Positions 35,505 to 43,440 are shown, counted from the first letter of the stretch. The stretch: 64,000 bases of DNA from Sandaracinaceae bacterium (GCA_020633195.1 JACKEC010000017.1:1-64000); one strand, 5' to 3'. The notes: generated by a model not told the origin, from the letters alone. Numbers and translations are program-made.

Positions 35505-37083
35505 GGTCGTCGAGGCGGAAGTCGCCGAGGCTCGCGTGGCCGCAGGCGCGAGCGAGGATCGTCATCAGCTCCGTCGTCGCCTCGAGCCACTGGGTGAGTC
35601 GCTCGGCGCTCTTCTCGATCACGAGGCGCTCGCGCAGGTGCGGCTTCTGGGTGGCGATCCCGACGGGGCAGTTGTTCGTGTGGCAGGCGCGCATGCCGAG
35701 GCACCCGATCGCCTGCAGCGCGCTGTTGGCGACCGCGACGCCGTCGGCGCCGAGCGCGAGCGCTTTGACGAAGTCGCTCTCGGTCCGGAGGCCGCCGGTG
35801 ATCACGAGCGTGACGTCGCGGCGCTCGACCCGGTCGAGGTGCCGGCGCGCCCGCGCGAGCGCGATCATCGTGGGCACGCTGATGTTGTCCTTGAAGATCG
35901 TCGGCGCCGCGCCGGTGCCGCCGCCGCGGCCGTCGAGGATCACGTAGTCGCCGCCGGCCGCGAGCGCGAAGTCGAGGTCGGCCTCGATGTGCTGGGCGCT
36001 GAGCTTGAAGCCGATCGGGATCCCGCCCGTCGCCTCGCGCACGGAGTCCGCCACGCGGCGGAAGTCGTCCACCGTCGCGAGGTCGTCGAAGCGGCTCGGG
36101 CTGATCGCCGGCGTGCCCTCCTCGAGCCCGCGCACCTTGGCGATCTTGCCGACCACCTTGTTGCCCGGCAGGTGCCCGCCCGTGCCCGTCTTGGCGCCCT
36201 GCCCGCCCTTGAAGTGGAACGCCTGGCAGCGCTTCACCTTGTCCATGCTCCAGCCGAAGCGCGCGCTCGCGAGCTCGTAGAAGTAGCGGCGGTTCGACGC
36301 CTGCTCCTCGGGGAGCATCCCGCCCTCGCCGGAGCAGATCCCCGTACCGGCCGCGTCGGCGCCCTTCGCGAGCGCGATCTTCGCCTCCTCGCTCAGCGCG
36401 CCGAAGCTCATGTCGCTCACGAAGATCGGGATCGCCAGGGTCAGGGGCTTGTCGGCGTTCGGGCCGATCACGAGCTCGGTGCTCACCGGGTCGCCGTCGG
36501 CGAGGGGCCGCTTGGCGAGCTGCCCGGTCAGGAGCTGCACGGAGTCCCACGACGGAAGCTGGTGACGGGGCACGCCCATCGCGGAGACGACGCCGTGGTG
36601 ACCGAGCTTCGAGAGCCCGTCGCGCGCGAGCGTCTGGATGTACCCGTTCTTGTCCTCGTCCGGCGTGCCGTGAACGTCCTGGTAGAGGCCGAGGTACGCG
36701 TCGCGATCGTAGGGCTGCGGGTGCGTCACCTGGAACGCGCGGACGTCCGCCTCGCGCACCGTCACCACGTCGGCGTCGCGATCGATCGTGGCGTCGAACT
36801 TGTGGAGGATCTCCTCGTTCTCGTACGCGCTCACGCCGGTGTCGAGGCGGTAGTCCCAGCCGTGGACTCCGCAGATCAAGTTGTCACCGTCCACGTGGCC
36901 GTCGGCCATCAGCGCGCCGCGGTGGAGGCAGCGCCCGTAGAGCACGGAGACCTCGTCTCCGTACCGGACGACCACCAGGTCGGTGTCGAGCGCGAGCGCG
37001 TACGCGGGCTCGCGATCGCGCAGCTCGCTCCACCTCGCCACCGTCAGCGCGCGGTTGGTGCTCAGGCTCACGACGTCGGTCAT
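35437..37083 (-). CDS. Rieske-FMN-binding glutamate synthase-like fusion protein
   Basis: The 548-residue protein has an N-terminal Rieske [2Fe-2S] domain with ligands Cys52, His54, Cys71 and His74 ('RCLHRGALMADG', 'CGVHGWDY'). A full GltB-like FMN-binding domain follows ('IPIFVSDMSFGALSEEAKIA', 'DGRGGGTGAAP', 'ITGGLRTESDF'). The Cys cluster 'CLGMRACHTNNCPVG' is the usual [3Fe-4S] site. The glutaminase domain of true glutamate synthase is absent. The fusion suggests the Rieske centre passes electrons to or from the FMN/3Fe-4S core. The substrate is unknown. A strong Shine-Dalgarno (GGGGGAGGAC) precedes the ATG. It is divergent from a second Rieske-fusion enzyme. Confidence 0.9.
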   Translation of the reverse strand: MTDVVSLSTNRALTVARWSELRDREPAYALALDTDLVVVRYGDEVSVLYGRCLHRGALMADGHVDGDNLICGVHGWDYRLDTGVSAYENEEILHKFDATIDRDADVVTVREADVRAFQVTHPQPYDRDAYLGLYQDVHGTPDEDKNGYIQTLARDGLSKLGHHGVVSAMGVPRHQLPSWDSVQLLTGQLAKRPLADGDPVSTELVIGPNADKPLTLAIPIFVSDMSFGALSEEAKIALAKGADAAGTGICSGEGGMLPEEQASNRRYFYELASARFGWSMDKVKRCQAFHFKGGQGAKTGTGGHLPGNKVVGKIAKVRGLEEGTPAISPSRFDDLATVDDFRRVADSVREATGGIPIGFKLSAQHIEADLDFALAAGGDYVILDGRGGGTGAAPTIFKDNISVPTMIALARARRHLDRVERRDVTLVITGGLRTESDFVKALALGADGVAVANSALQAIGCLGMRACHTNNCPVGIATQKPHLRERLVIEKSAERLTQWLEATTELMTILARACGHASLGDFRLDDLTTYDRDLAHLAGVPYAGVGAL

Positions 37084-37105
37084 GTCTCGTCCTCCCCCAG
37101 GTCGC

Positions 37106-37118
37106 GGATCTTAGATCC
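37106..37118. promoter_or_regulatory. Perfect 13-bp palindrome between the two Rieske-fusion genes
   Basis: GGATCTTAGATCC has 6-bp arms around one central base and lies in the 139-nt divergent gap, 23 nt from the Rieske-GltS start. Its symmetric form suits an operator for a dimeric regulator controlling one or both genes. A possible -10 box (TAAGAT, minus strand) overlaps it. Confidence 0.4.
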
Positions 37119-37222
37119 ATCGCGCGCCGCCGTTACGCCCGTTTTCACTTCCGCCCTTCTCGCGCCGCCTCGTGTAACTTCGTCGGCCGCCACGCATCCG
37201 TCGGGGCACAGGGGAGGGGACG

Positions 37223-39184
37223 ATGACCGAATCGAAGCGCGTGTGGCTCAAGACGCTCGAGCCCGACGAGCTCCCGGATGGGCGCGTGAAGTCGGTGACG
37301 TGCGCGCACCAGACGGTGTGCATGAGCCACTTCGAGGGCACCTACGCGGCGCTCCAGAACCGCTGCCCGCATCAGGGCGGACCGCTCGGCGAGGGCTCGA
37401 TCGAGAAGGGCTGGCTGCGCTGCCCGTGGCACGGCTGGGACTTCCACCCGACGACCGGCGAGAGCCCGGAGGGCCTCGACGACGGCCTCGAGACGTACCC
37501 CGTCGAGGTGCGCGAGGACGGCGTCTACGTCGGCTTCCCGGAGGAGGCGGCCCACGTCCGGACGTCGAGCGACGTCATGGTCGAGACGATGGTCGAGTGG
37601 GGCGTCCGGCACGTCTTCGGGATGGTCGGCCACAGCAACCTCGGCTTCGCCGACGCGCTCCGCCGGCAGGCCGAGGCGGGCAAGCTGAGCTTCTACGGGA
37701 TCCGCCACGAGGGCGCCGCGTCGTTCGCCGCGAGCGCGTACGGAAAGTTGACGGGCCGCCCCGCCGCCTGCTTCGCGATCGCGGGCCCCGGCGCGACGAA
37801 CCTGCTGACCGGCCTGTGGGACGCGCACGTCGATCGCGCGCCCGTGCTCGCGCTCACGGGGCAGGTCCCGACCAAGCTGATCGGGCGAGGCGCGTTCCAG
37901 GAGGTCGACCTCGCGTCGGCGTTCGGCGGCGTCGCCCACTACACCGGCGTCGCGATGCCGCACTCGGCGTTCGCCGAGCTGATGAGCCTCGCCTGCAAGC
38001 ACGCGATCCTCGAGCGCGGCGTCTCGCACCTCGTGTTCCCGGACGACGTGCAGACGGTCCCCGCGAAGGACGCGCCGATCGGCTCGCCGGTCGGGCGCCT
38101 CCCGGAGCGCGCGATCGTGCCGCCGCCCGACGCGCTCGGCGCGGCGCTCGAGAAGATCCGCGCGGCGAAGCGCCCGGCGATCGTCGTCGGTCACGGCGCG
38201 CGCTTCTCGATGGAGCCGGTGCTCGCGCTCGCGGAGGCGCTCGACTGCCCGGTGCTCACGACCTTCAAGGCGAAGGGGCAGGTCTCGGACGCGCACCCGC
38301 TCGGGTGCGGCGTGCTCGGTCGGAGCGGCACCCCGATCGCGAGCTGGATGATGAACGAGGCGGACCTGTTGCTCGTCTTCGGCGCGAGCTTCAGCAACCA
38401 CACCGGCATCTCCGACTACAAGACGATCGTGCAGGTCGACTTCGACGCGATGGCGCTCTCGCGCTTCCACCCGGTGACCGTGCCCGTCTGGGGCGAGGTC
38501 GGGGTGACGGCGACGATGATGCGCGAGCAGCTCGGCGAGGCGTCGGCGCAGAGCCAGCGCGCGGACGTCGCCGAGCGCTGGGCGATCTGGCGCGCGGAGA
38601 AGGAGCGCCGGCTCGCCGAGACGAGCGACGTCGGGATCTCGAGCGCCGCGCTCTTCGCCGCGCTCGGGCGCGTGACCCCGCCGGACGCGATCATCGCCGT
38701 CGACGTCGGCAACAACACGTACTCGTTCGGTCGCTACTTCGAGTGCGACCGACAGGCGATCCTGATGAGCGGCTACCTCGGCTCGATCGGCTTCGGGTTC
38801 TCCGCCGCGATGGGCGCGTGGGCCGCGACGCAAGAGGGCGACCCGCGCTTCACCGGCCGCAAGGTCGTCTCGATCAGCGGCGACGGCGGCTTCGGTCAGT
38901 ACATGGGCGAGCTCACCACGGCGGTGAAGTACGGGATGAACATCACCCACGTGCTCCTGAACAACGGCGAGCTCGGCAAGATCAGCAAGGAGCAGCGCGC
39001 GGGTGACTGGGACGTCTGGCAGACGTCGCTCCACAACCCGAGCTTCGCCGAGTTCGCGCGCATCTGCGGCGCGAAGGGCGTCCGCGTCACCGACGCCGAG
39101 GACCTCGATCGCGCGCTGAGCGAGGCGATGGCCCACGACGGCCCCGCGCTCGTCGAGGTCATGACGGACGCCGCGCTGATCTAG
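37223..39184 (+). CDS. Rieske-thiamine diphosphate enzyme fusion
   Basis: The 653-residue protein has an N-terminal Rieske [2Fe-2S] domain (Cys48, His50, Cys67, His70; 'RCPHQGGPLGEG', 'RCPWHGWDF'). A complete three-domain ThDP enzyme of the acetolactate synthase/pyruvate oxidase superfamily follows from about residue 112. The activating Glu is at about 163 ('RHEGAASFAA') and the ThDP-Mg motif spans GDG (553-555) to NN (580-581). Related enzymes decarboxylate or ligate 2-oxo acids; the Rieske centre suggests an electron-transferring (oxidative) version. The substrate is unknown. AGGGGAGGGG precedes the ATG. The stop lies inside a perfect 19-bp hairpin stem (39175-39216). Confidence 0.9.
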   Translation: MTESKRVWLKTLEPDELPDGRVKSVTCAHQTVCMSHFEGTYAALQNRCPHQGGPLGEGSIEKGWLRCPWHGWDFHPTTGESPEGLDDGLETYPVEVREDGVYVGFPEEAAHVRTSSDVMVETMVEWGVRHVFGMVGHSNLGFADALRRQAEAGKLSFYGIRHEGAASFAASAYGKLTGRPAACFAIAGPGATNLLTGLWDAHVDRAPVLALTGQVPTKLIGRGAFQEVDLASAFGGVAHYTGVAMPHSAFAELMSLACKHAILERGVSHLVFPDDVQTVPAKDAPIGSPVGRLPERAIVPPPDALGAALEKIRAAKRPAIVVGHGARFSMEPVLALAEALDCPVLTTFKAKGQVSDAHPLGCGVLGRSGTPIASWMMNEADLLLVFGASFSNHTGISDYKTIVQVDFDAMALSRFHPVTVPVWGEVGVTATMMREQLGEASAQSQRADVAERWAIWRAEKERRLAETSDVGISSAALFAALGRVTPPDAIIAVDVGNNTYSFGRYFECDRQAILMSGYLGSIGFGFSAAMGAWAATQEGDPRFTGRKVVSISGDGGFGQYMGELTTAVKYGMNITHVLLNNGELGKISKEQRAGDWDVWQTSLHNPSFAEFARICGAKGVRVTDAEDLDRALSEAMAHDGPALVEVMTDAALI

Positions 39185-39216
39185 CAGGGCGCCGAAAGGC
39201 GCCCTGCTAGATCAGC
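39175..39216. terminator. Perfect 19-bp hairpin with GAAA loop spanning the stop codon
   Basis: Bases 39175-39193 and 39198-39216 are exact inverted copies around GAAA. The left arm includes the last codons and stop of the Rieske-ThDP gene, and the right arm leads straight into the CCCGTG repeats. It is a very stable hairpin and a likely terminator or 3'-end stabiliser, although no T-tract follows. Confidence 0.6.
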
Positions 39217-39476
39217 CCGTGCCCGTGCCCGTGCCCGTGCCCGTGCCCGTGCCCGTGCCCGTGCCCGTGCCCGTGCCCGGTCAGAGGGAACCTCGGCGGC
39301 GCCACGAGTCACCCAAGCGACTGCTACGCGAGGCCCTCGGCTACTTGGAGCGGGTCGTCTCGATGCTCGTGAGGCGGATTCGCGCGCGCGGCCGCCGGCG
39401 CGTTCGGGCACGGGCAAGGGCACGGGCATGCGCGCTTTGCGCGCGGCACGGAAGCAGGCTGCTTTTCAGCAGCCCG
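39185..39476. repeat. Intergenic inverted-repeat element, copy 2 (CCCGTG/CACGGG family)
   Basis: Like copy 1 (12296-12516), it fills the whole gap between two convergent stop codons. It contains a left hairpin, ten perfect CCCGTG units (39216-39275), a unique centre of about 130 nt, three CGGGCA units plus one variant (39405-39428), the GC hairpin GCGCGCTTTGCGCGC, and a right hairpin (GGCTGCT and AGCAGCC around TTTC) next to the DUF3634 stop. The centre, read in the plus direction, could encode a Leu/Arg-rich helical stretch ('REALGYLERVVSMLVRRI'), perhaps a decayed protein end. Confidence 0.8.
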
Positions 39477-39875
39477 CTACCGGCGCGTGAGCATCCAGGC
39501 GAGCCAGGCGACGCCGAGGAGCTGGCCGAAGTTGCGCGACTCGCTCGACGCGCTGCCGCCGCCGAGCTTCATCGCGGACAGGCCCGCGGAGCCGATGCTG
39601 TTGCGGAGGCGCTGCGTCACGTCGGGGGAGATCCCGTCGGTGACGAGGCGCGCGCCGCCGCCTTGCTTCACCGCGCGGATCGTCCCGCGCTGGATCCCCG
39701 CCATGCGCGCCGTGGTGACCAGCTCGCGCCAGATCTTCGGCGGCACGGTGCCGCGGATCGTCAGGCACACGCCGTCGCGGATCGAGACGCAGAACAGCTC
39801 GTTGGCGCGCGAGATCACGACGAAGGCGATCGTCCCGACGATGCCGACGACGGCGAGCGTGAGGAGCGTGGGCAT
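39477..39875 (-). CDS. DUF3634-like small membrane protein
   Basis: The 132-residue protein has an N-terminal membrane segment (about 3-23) followed by 'RANELFCVSIRDGVCLTIRG' and 'VPPKIWRELV', which I recognise as the pattern of the DUF3634 family. A Gly/Ser-rich stretch and a hydrophobic C-terminal segment ('LLGVAWLAWML') end it. The family function is unknown. A TAAGCT box 7 nt before the ATG suggests its own leaderless promoter, although the multiheme gene lies 47 nt upstream on the same strand. The stop abuts the repeat element. Confidence 0.75.
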   Translation of the reverse strand: MPTLLTLAVVGIVGTIAFVVISRANELFCVSIRDGVCLTIRGTVPPKIWRELVTTARMAGIQRGTIRAVKQGGGARLVTDGISPDVTQRLRNSIGSAGLSAMKLGGGSASSESRNFGQLLGVAWLAWMLTRR

Positions 39876-39882
39876 GACGCGG

Positions 39883-39888
39883 AGCTTA
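39883..39888 (-). promoter_or_regulatory. Candidate -10 box of the DUF3634-like gene
   Basis: TAAGCT on the minus strand ends 7 nt before the ATG at 39875. Confidence 0.4.
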
Positions 39889-39922
39889 CGACAGACCGGC
39901 GCCGACGCTTCCCCCGTCGCGA

Positions 39923-42301
39923 CTACTGGAGCTGGCGGGAGAGGCTCTGGAAGATCGAGAACGCGTAGGCCGGGTTGTGGACCCCGCGCGAGCCGTCCGC
40001 GCGCAGGAGCGCGACGTCGTAGGCGGCGTTGCGCAGCGCCGCCGGCAGCGCGCCGAGGAGCACCGGCTGCTCGGTCGCCGCGAGCGCGCCGTTCGCGTCG
40101 CAGTCGCCGAGGATCGCGCCGCCGTCGTCGACGAGGTGCAGCCGCGCGTCGAGGTCGATGACGTCCGCCGCGGTGCGCGCGGGGGTGCAGGAGTCGGTGA
40201 CGCCGGCGCGCGTGATCGCGGCGCGGAGCGCGGTCGTCACCGTCGCCATCGACGCGTCGTGCTCCTCCGCGATCGGGCCGACCTGACCGTCGCCGTTCCA
40301 GTCGCGCGCGCCGACGCCGGCCGGGTCGACCTCGCCGTGGCACGGGCCGCAGGCGGCGCGCGACAGCGACGGCTCGCCGCGTCGCGCGCGCACGCTGAAC
40401 GTGTGGCCGCCGACGTTGCCGAACGCCGGGTCGCTCGAATCCGGGCGCGTCATGTGGCAGCGCGCGCACGTGTCGGCGATGTGCCGGTGCGCGCCGCCGG
40501 GGACCTCGGGCGCGGTGCGCGCTCCACGTCCAACCAGCAAACCAGCTTGCGCCGCGTGCGGCGCCGCGTTCGCGTCCCCCGACCACGCGACGGCGGGCCG
40601 GTGACACGACGCGCACATCGCGCCCGCGCCGAGATCTTCCGCGACGCGGCCCGCGATCGGGTCCGACGTGTCGTAGGTCCGGAGCCCGCGCGGGTTGGTC
40701 GCCTGGTGCGGGTCGTGACAGGTCGCGCAGGTGATCGGCTCCACCGTGACGGGGTCGACCTCGGAGACCCGACCGGTCCGGCGCCACGACACGAAGCCTT
40801 GCGCGCTGTGGCATTGCGCGCACTCGACGCGGACGGCGGGATCCTCGGCCGACAGGTCGCGCGTGAAGCGCGCCATCGGCGAGAGCCGCCACTCGTCGAC
40901 GTGCGGCGAGCGGTGGTTCGTGTCCGGGTCGTCGGCGTCCGCGTCGTGGCAGCGCGCGCACACGCCGACCTGGAACTTCGACCCGTACTGCCACCGGAAC
41001 TGCGGCGGGATGATCCGCCCCGGGCCGTGGCACGCGGCGCACCACACCGAGCCGTGACGGCGCACGCGACGCGGCATCTCCTCCCACACCTCCGGCCCGG
41101 GCGTGGGCTCCGCCCAGCCGACGCGCGCGGCGGTGTGATGCATGCCACCGTTGTCGATGCCGAAGTCAACTCCCGTTGCGTGGCAGCTCCAGCAGCGCTC
41201 TTCGAATTCCGGGCCCAGCTCGCCGGTCACGCCCCGCTGGAAGGTTTGCGCATGTGCAGTGTCGGCCCAGCCCTCGTCCTCGGCGCCGTGGCAGCCCTCG
41301 CGGCCGCAGTCGCGCGGGACGTCCTCGTAGGCGCCAGCCTGCAACAACATTTGCATCCCACTGGGCCCGTGCTCGACTACGTACGTTCCGAATCGATCCG
41401 GCCGGAACGACGGCGTGCGCGTCGACGCGTCGGCGAGCTCGGCCTCGCTGTTCTCGGGTCGGCTGGCGAGGGTCCACGCGTTGGTATCGCCGCTGCCCCC
41501 GTTGAGATAGACGTCTGCGCCGGTCGGGACCTGGAACAGGCCGCTCGCGGTGGGGCCCGCCACGACGCGCACCACGCGCTCCTCGACCTCGTCCCCGAAG
41601 GTCCCGCGGAGGCGGAATCGGTACTCACCGCGCTGGTGGTGATCGAAGGCGATCACTCCGATGCGATCGGAGAGCTGGACGAGCTCCTCGAGGGGGTGCG
41701 TGCGGACCACGAGGACGCGCCCCCGATCCTCCGTCCGGAGGCGGTCCTCGTCGAGCTCGACTCCCGCGGTCTGCGCCCACTCGAGGGGCGCGTCGGCCTC
41801 GCACCGGAGCCGGGCCTCCACCCGGACGAGCGTGTCGAAGCCCACTTGCACGTGTTCTTGCGCCACCTCGAGCCGCCCGAAGAGGTGGAGCGTCACCTCG
41901 GGCGGCTGCGCGCGCGTGACGTCGACCGTCTCGCTCGCGGCGCAGTGTCCGGGGGCCTCGGCGGTCAGGCGACGCCCGCGCCCCTCCTCGACGGGCACGC
42001 TGAAGCGGCCGTCTTCATCCGTCTCGGCGGTCGCGCCGTCGTCCGTCGAGACGATCGCGCCCGCGATGGGGGCGCCGGTCCGGCCGTCACGGACGACGCC
42101 GTTGACGTCGACGAGCTGCCCGGGGCCGCAGCCGCCCACCGCGAACACGCAGCTGAGGGCCATCGGCTCGAGGTTTCGAACGATCGTCCGGACCGTTCGA
42201 GCGAGCGTGTCGGCGCACGCCTCGAAGAAGGTCGGGGCTTCTCTCTCGGGCGGGGGGCCGGAGCTGCTCACCGAGGGGAGCCCGATCCGCGCGCGGACCA
42301 T
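39923..42301 (-). CDS. Multiheme c-type cytochrome-like exported protein
   Basis: The protein is up to 792 residues. It contains eight CxxCH heme-binding motifs (CWSCH, CAACH, CARCH, CAQCH, CATCH, CASCH, CARCH, CGPCH) plus one CX4CH (CGREGCH). The N-terminal part has a carboxypeptidase-regulatory-like beta fold ('GVVRDGRTGAPIAGAIVSTD') and two more beta domains before the hemes. Multiheme proteins of this build act in extracytoplasmic electron transfer or oxyanion reduction; the partner is unknown. The start is uncertain. ATG 42301 has a TAGTCT box 8 nt upstream but leaves a long tail before the hydrophobic segment. ATG 42163 would give a short signal ending AVGGC (lipoprotein). GTG 42319 is also in frame. 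Confidence 0.8.
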   Translation of the reverse strand: MVRARIGLPSVSSSGPPPEREAPTFFEACADTLARTVRTIVRNLEPMALSCVFAVGGCGPGQLVDVNGVVRDGRTGAPIAGAIVSTDDGATAETDEDGRFSVPVEEGRGRRLTAEAPGHCAASETVDVTRAQPPEVTLHLFGRLEVAQEHVQVGFDTLVRVEARLRCEADAPLEWAQTAGVELDEDRLRTEDRGRVLVVRTHPLEELVQLSDRIGVIAFDHHQRGEYRFRLRGTFGDEVEERVVRVVAGPTASGLFQVPTGADVYLNGGSGDTNAWTLASRPENSEAELADASTRTPSFRPDRFGTYVVEHGPSGMQMLLQAGAYEDVPRDCGREGCHGAEDEGWADTAHAQTFQRGVTGELGPEFEERCWSCHATGVDFGIDNGGMHHTAARVGWAEPTPGPEVWEEMPRRVRRHGSVWCAACHGPGRIIPPQFRWQYGSKFQVGVCARCHDADADDPDTNHRSPHVDEWRLSPMARFTRDLSAEDPAVRVECAQCHSAQGFVSWRRTGRVSEVDPVTVEPITCATCHDPHQATNPRGLRTYDTSDPIAGRVAEDLGAGAMCASCHRPAVAWSGDANAAPHAAQAGLLVGRGARTAPEVPGGAHRHIADTCARCHMTRPDSSDPAFGNVGGHTFSVRARRGEPSLSRAACGPCHGEVDPAGVGARDWNGDGQVGPIAEEHDASMATVTTALRAAITRAGVTDSCTPARTAADVIDLDARLHLVDDGGAILGDCDANGALAATEQPVLLGALPAALRNAAYDVALLRADGSRGVHNPAYAFSIFQSLSRQLQ

Positions 42302-42375
42302 CGACGCCGAGACTACCACCCTTCGTCGGCGCGTCCAGAAGTCCGCGAGGGGGGTATCAACATGGAATCAAAGGC

Positions 42376-42407
42376 AGAACGGCGGGCGCCGAAGCACCCG
42401 CCGTTCT
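42376..42407 (-). terminator. Strong hairpin with UUCG loop after the degenerate metzincin gene
   Basis: Read on the minus strand, a 14-bp stem (42394-42407 with 42376-42389, one G-U pair) closes on a TTCG tetraloop. It lies 28 nt after the stop at 42435. The T-rich stretch downstream is short (TGCCTTTGATT). It is a likely intrinsic terminator for the leftward operon. Confidence 0.7.
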
Positions 42408-42434
42408 TCTCCCTGCAACTTGTTTTTATGTTCT

Positions 42435-43424
42435 CTAGCGCCTGCGGCGCACCAGGATCATCGACGCGAGCACGAGCGCAACGATCCATGCACCATCGCG
42501 CGGCGACGCCGGCGCGCCGACGCGGCACGAGCAGCCGTCTGTTCCACCTCCCGTCGTACCGGCGTCCGTCGCCGACATCGAGCCCCCGTCGGGGTCCATC
42601 ATCATCGTGCCGCCGTCGGCGCCGGGCATGACCATGCCGCCGTCGGTGCCGGGCGTGATCGTCCCGCCGTCGCCGGGCATCGTCATCGGCGTGGGCGGGC
42701 AGCTCCGATCGAGCCCGTCGCACTCGTCCTCCGGATCGGCGGGCATCGCGCACGCCATGTCGTCGGACGGGTAGAGGAACTGGATGGCGGCGATGTCGTC
42801 GTCGCCCAGCGTCTGCTTGCTGATGTCGCCGGGCGCGTAGCGCGGGAACGTGGCGTTCATCTCCATCGCGGACGTGATGCCGAGCGAGCGGCCGATCAGC
42901 GCCGTCACGACGCTTTGCACGTCTAGAGCCTCGGCGGCGCCGTCGGTGGCCCACGCGTGGTCACGCGTGTTGAGCACCGCGGTCCCGCCGATGAGCGTCC
43001 CGGTCCCGTCGTGCGCGAAGTAGAAGTGGCCGACCGACGGACCGCCCGTCCACTCCTCGGCGCTGTCGGTGAAGTAGACGAGGATGTAGATCTCGCCCAT
43101 GTCGCTCATCCAGTGCGCCCGGCTCGTCGAGTCGGTGGTCGCGCCCTCGGTCATGACGAGCGTCGTGCAGCCCGCGTCGTTCCACGTCGTGAACGCGGCG
43201 CGGATGGCGTCGCCCACCCCCTCGACCCCGGCGGGGAACGTGGACTCGTTGATCCGGTAGGTGACGTCGACGGTGCCCATCGGCGGGTCGTCGGTGTCGG
43301 CGTACCGGATCGGGACGAGGGTGTCGGTGCCCCGCACCTCGAGGTAGTAGGCGCGGGACGCCGAGGGGAGGATCGTCGCGGCGGCGACGAGGCAGAAGGC
43401 AAGGATGTGGCGGGCGTTGGACAT
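42435..43424 (-). CDS. Metzincin-like protein with lost zinc site and MYXO-CTERM-like tail
   Basis: The 329-residue precursor has a signal peptide (about 1-25) and a matrixin-like fold ('TYRINESTFPAGVEGVGDAI', 'AFTTWNDAGCTTLVM'). Where the intact paralogue at 44913 has 'THELGHLIGLAH', this protein reads 'TALIGRSLGITS', so all three zinc His and the catalytic Glu are gone. The following stretch aligns closely ('PGDISKQTLGDDDIAAIQFLYP'). The C-terminus has a Gly/Asp/Thr/Met-rich stalk, Cys-Ser-Cys, one membrane segment and RRRR, as in MYXO-CTERM sorting tails. It is probably a surface-anchored pseudo-protease. It follows the Cys-rich gene by 16 nt, with Shine-Dalgarno AGGAG. Confidence 0.82.
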   Translation of the reverse strand: MSNARHILAFCLVAAATILPSASRAYYLEVRGTDTLVPIRYADTDDPPMGTVDVTYRINESTFPAGVEGVGDAIRAAFTTWNDAGCTTLVMTEGATTDSTSRAHWMSDMGEIYILVYFTDSAEEWTGGPSVGHFYFAHDGTGTLIGGTAVLNTRDHAWATDGAAEALDVQSVVTALIGRSLGITSAMEMNATFPRYAPGDISKQTLGDDDIAAIQFLYPSDDMACAMPADPEDECDGLDRSCPPTPMTMPGDGGTITPGTDGGMVMPGADGGTMMMDPDGGSMSATDAGTTGGGTDGCSCRVGAPASPRDGAWIVALVLASMILVRRRR

Positions 43425-43440
43425 CGTGTTCAGCTCCTCT

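Noticed and set aside
36175..36192. CCCGTG-like hexamers inside the Rieske-GltS gene
   Set aside because: Only two units, inside a conserved coding segment (TGTGGHLPGNKV); chance match to the repeat family.
35476..39006. Open frame of more than 1100 codons across both Rieske-fusion genes
   Set aside because: It is antisense to one real enzyme and out of frame with the other; only low-complexity Arg/Ala translation.
39216..39275. Tandem hexamers considered as a CRISPR array
   Set aside because: Units are 6 nt with no spacers and no cas genes nearby.
39219..39968. Open frame starting with a long Val-Pro repeat
   Set aside because: The VP run is just the translation of CCCGTG repeats in the intergenic element; the rest is antisense to the DUF3634-like gene.
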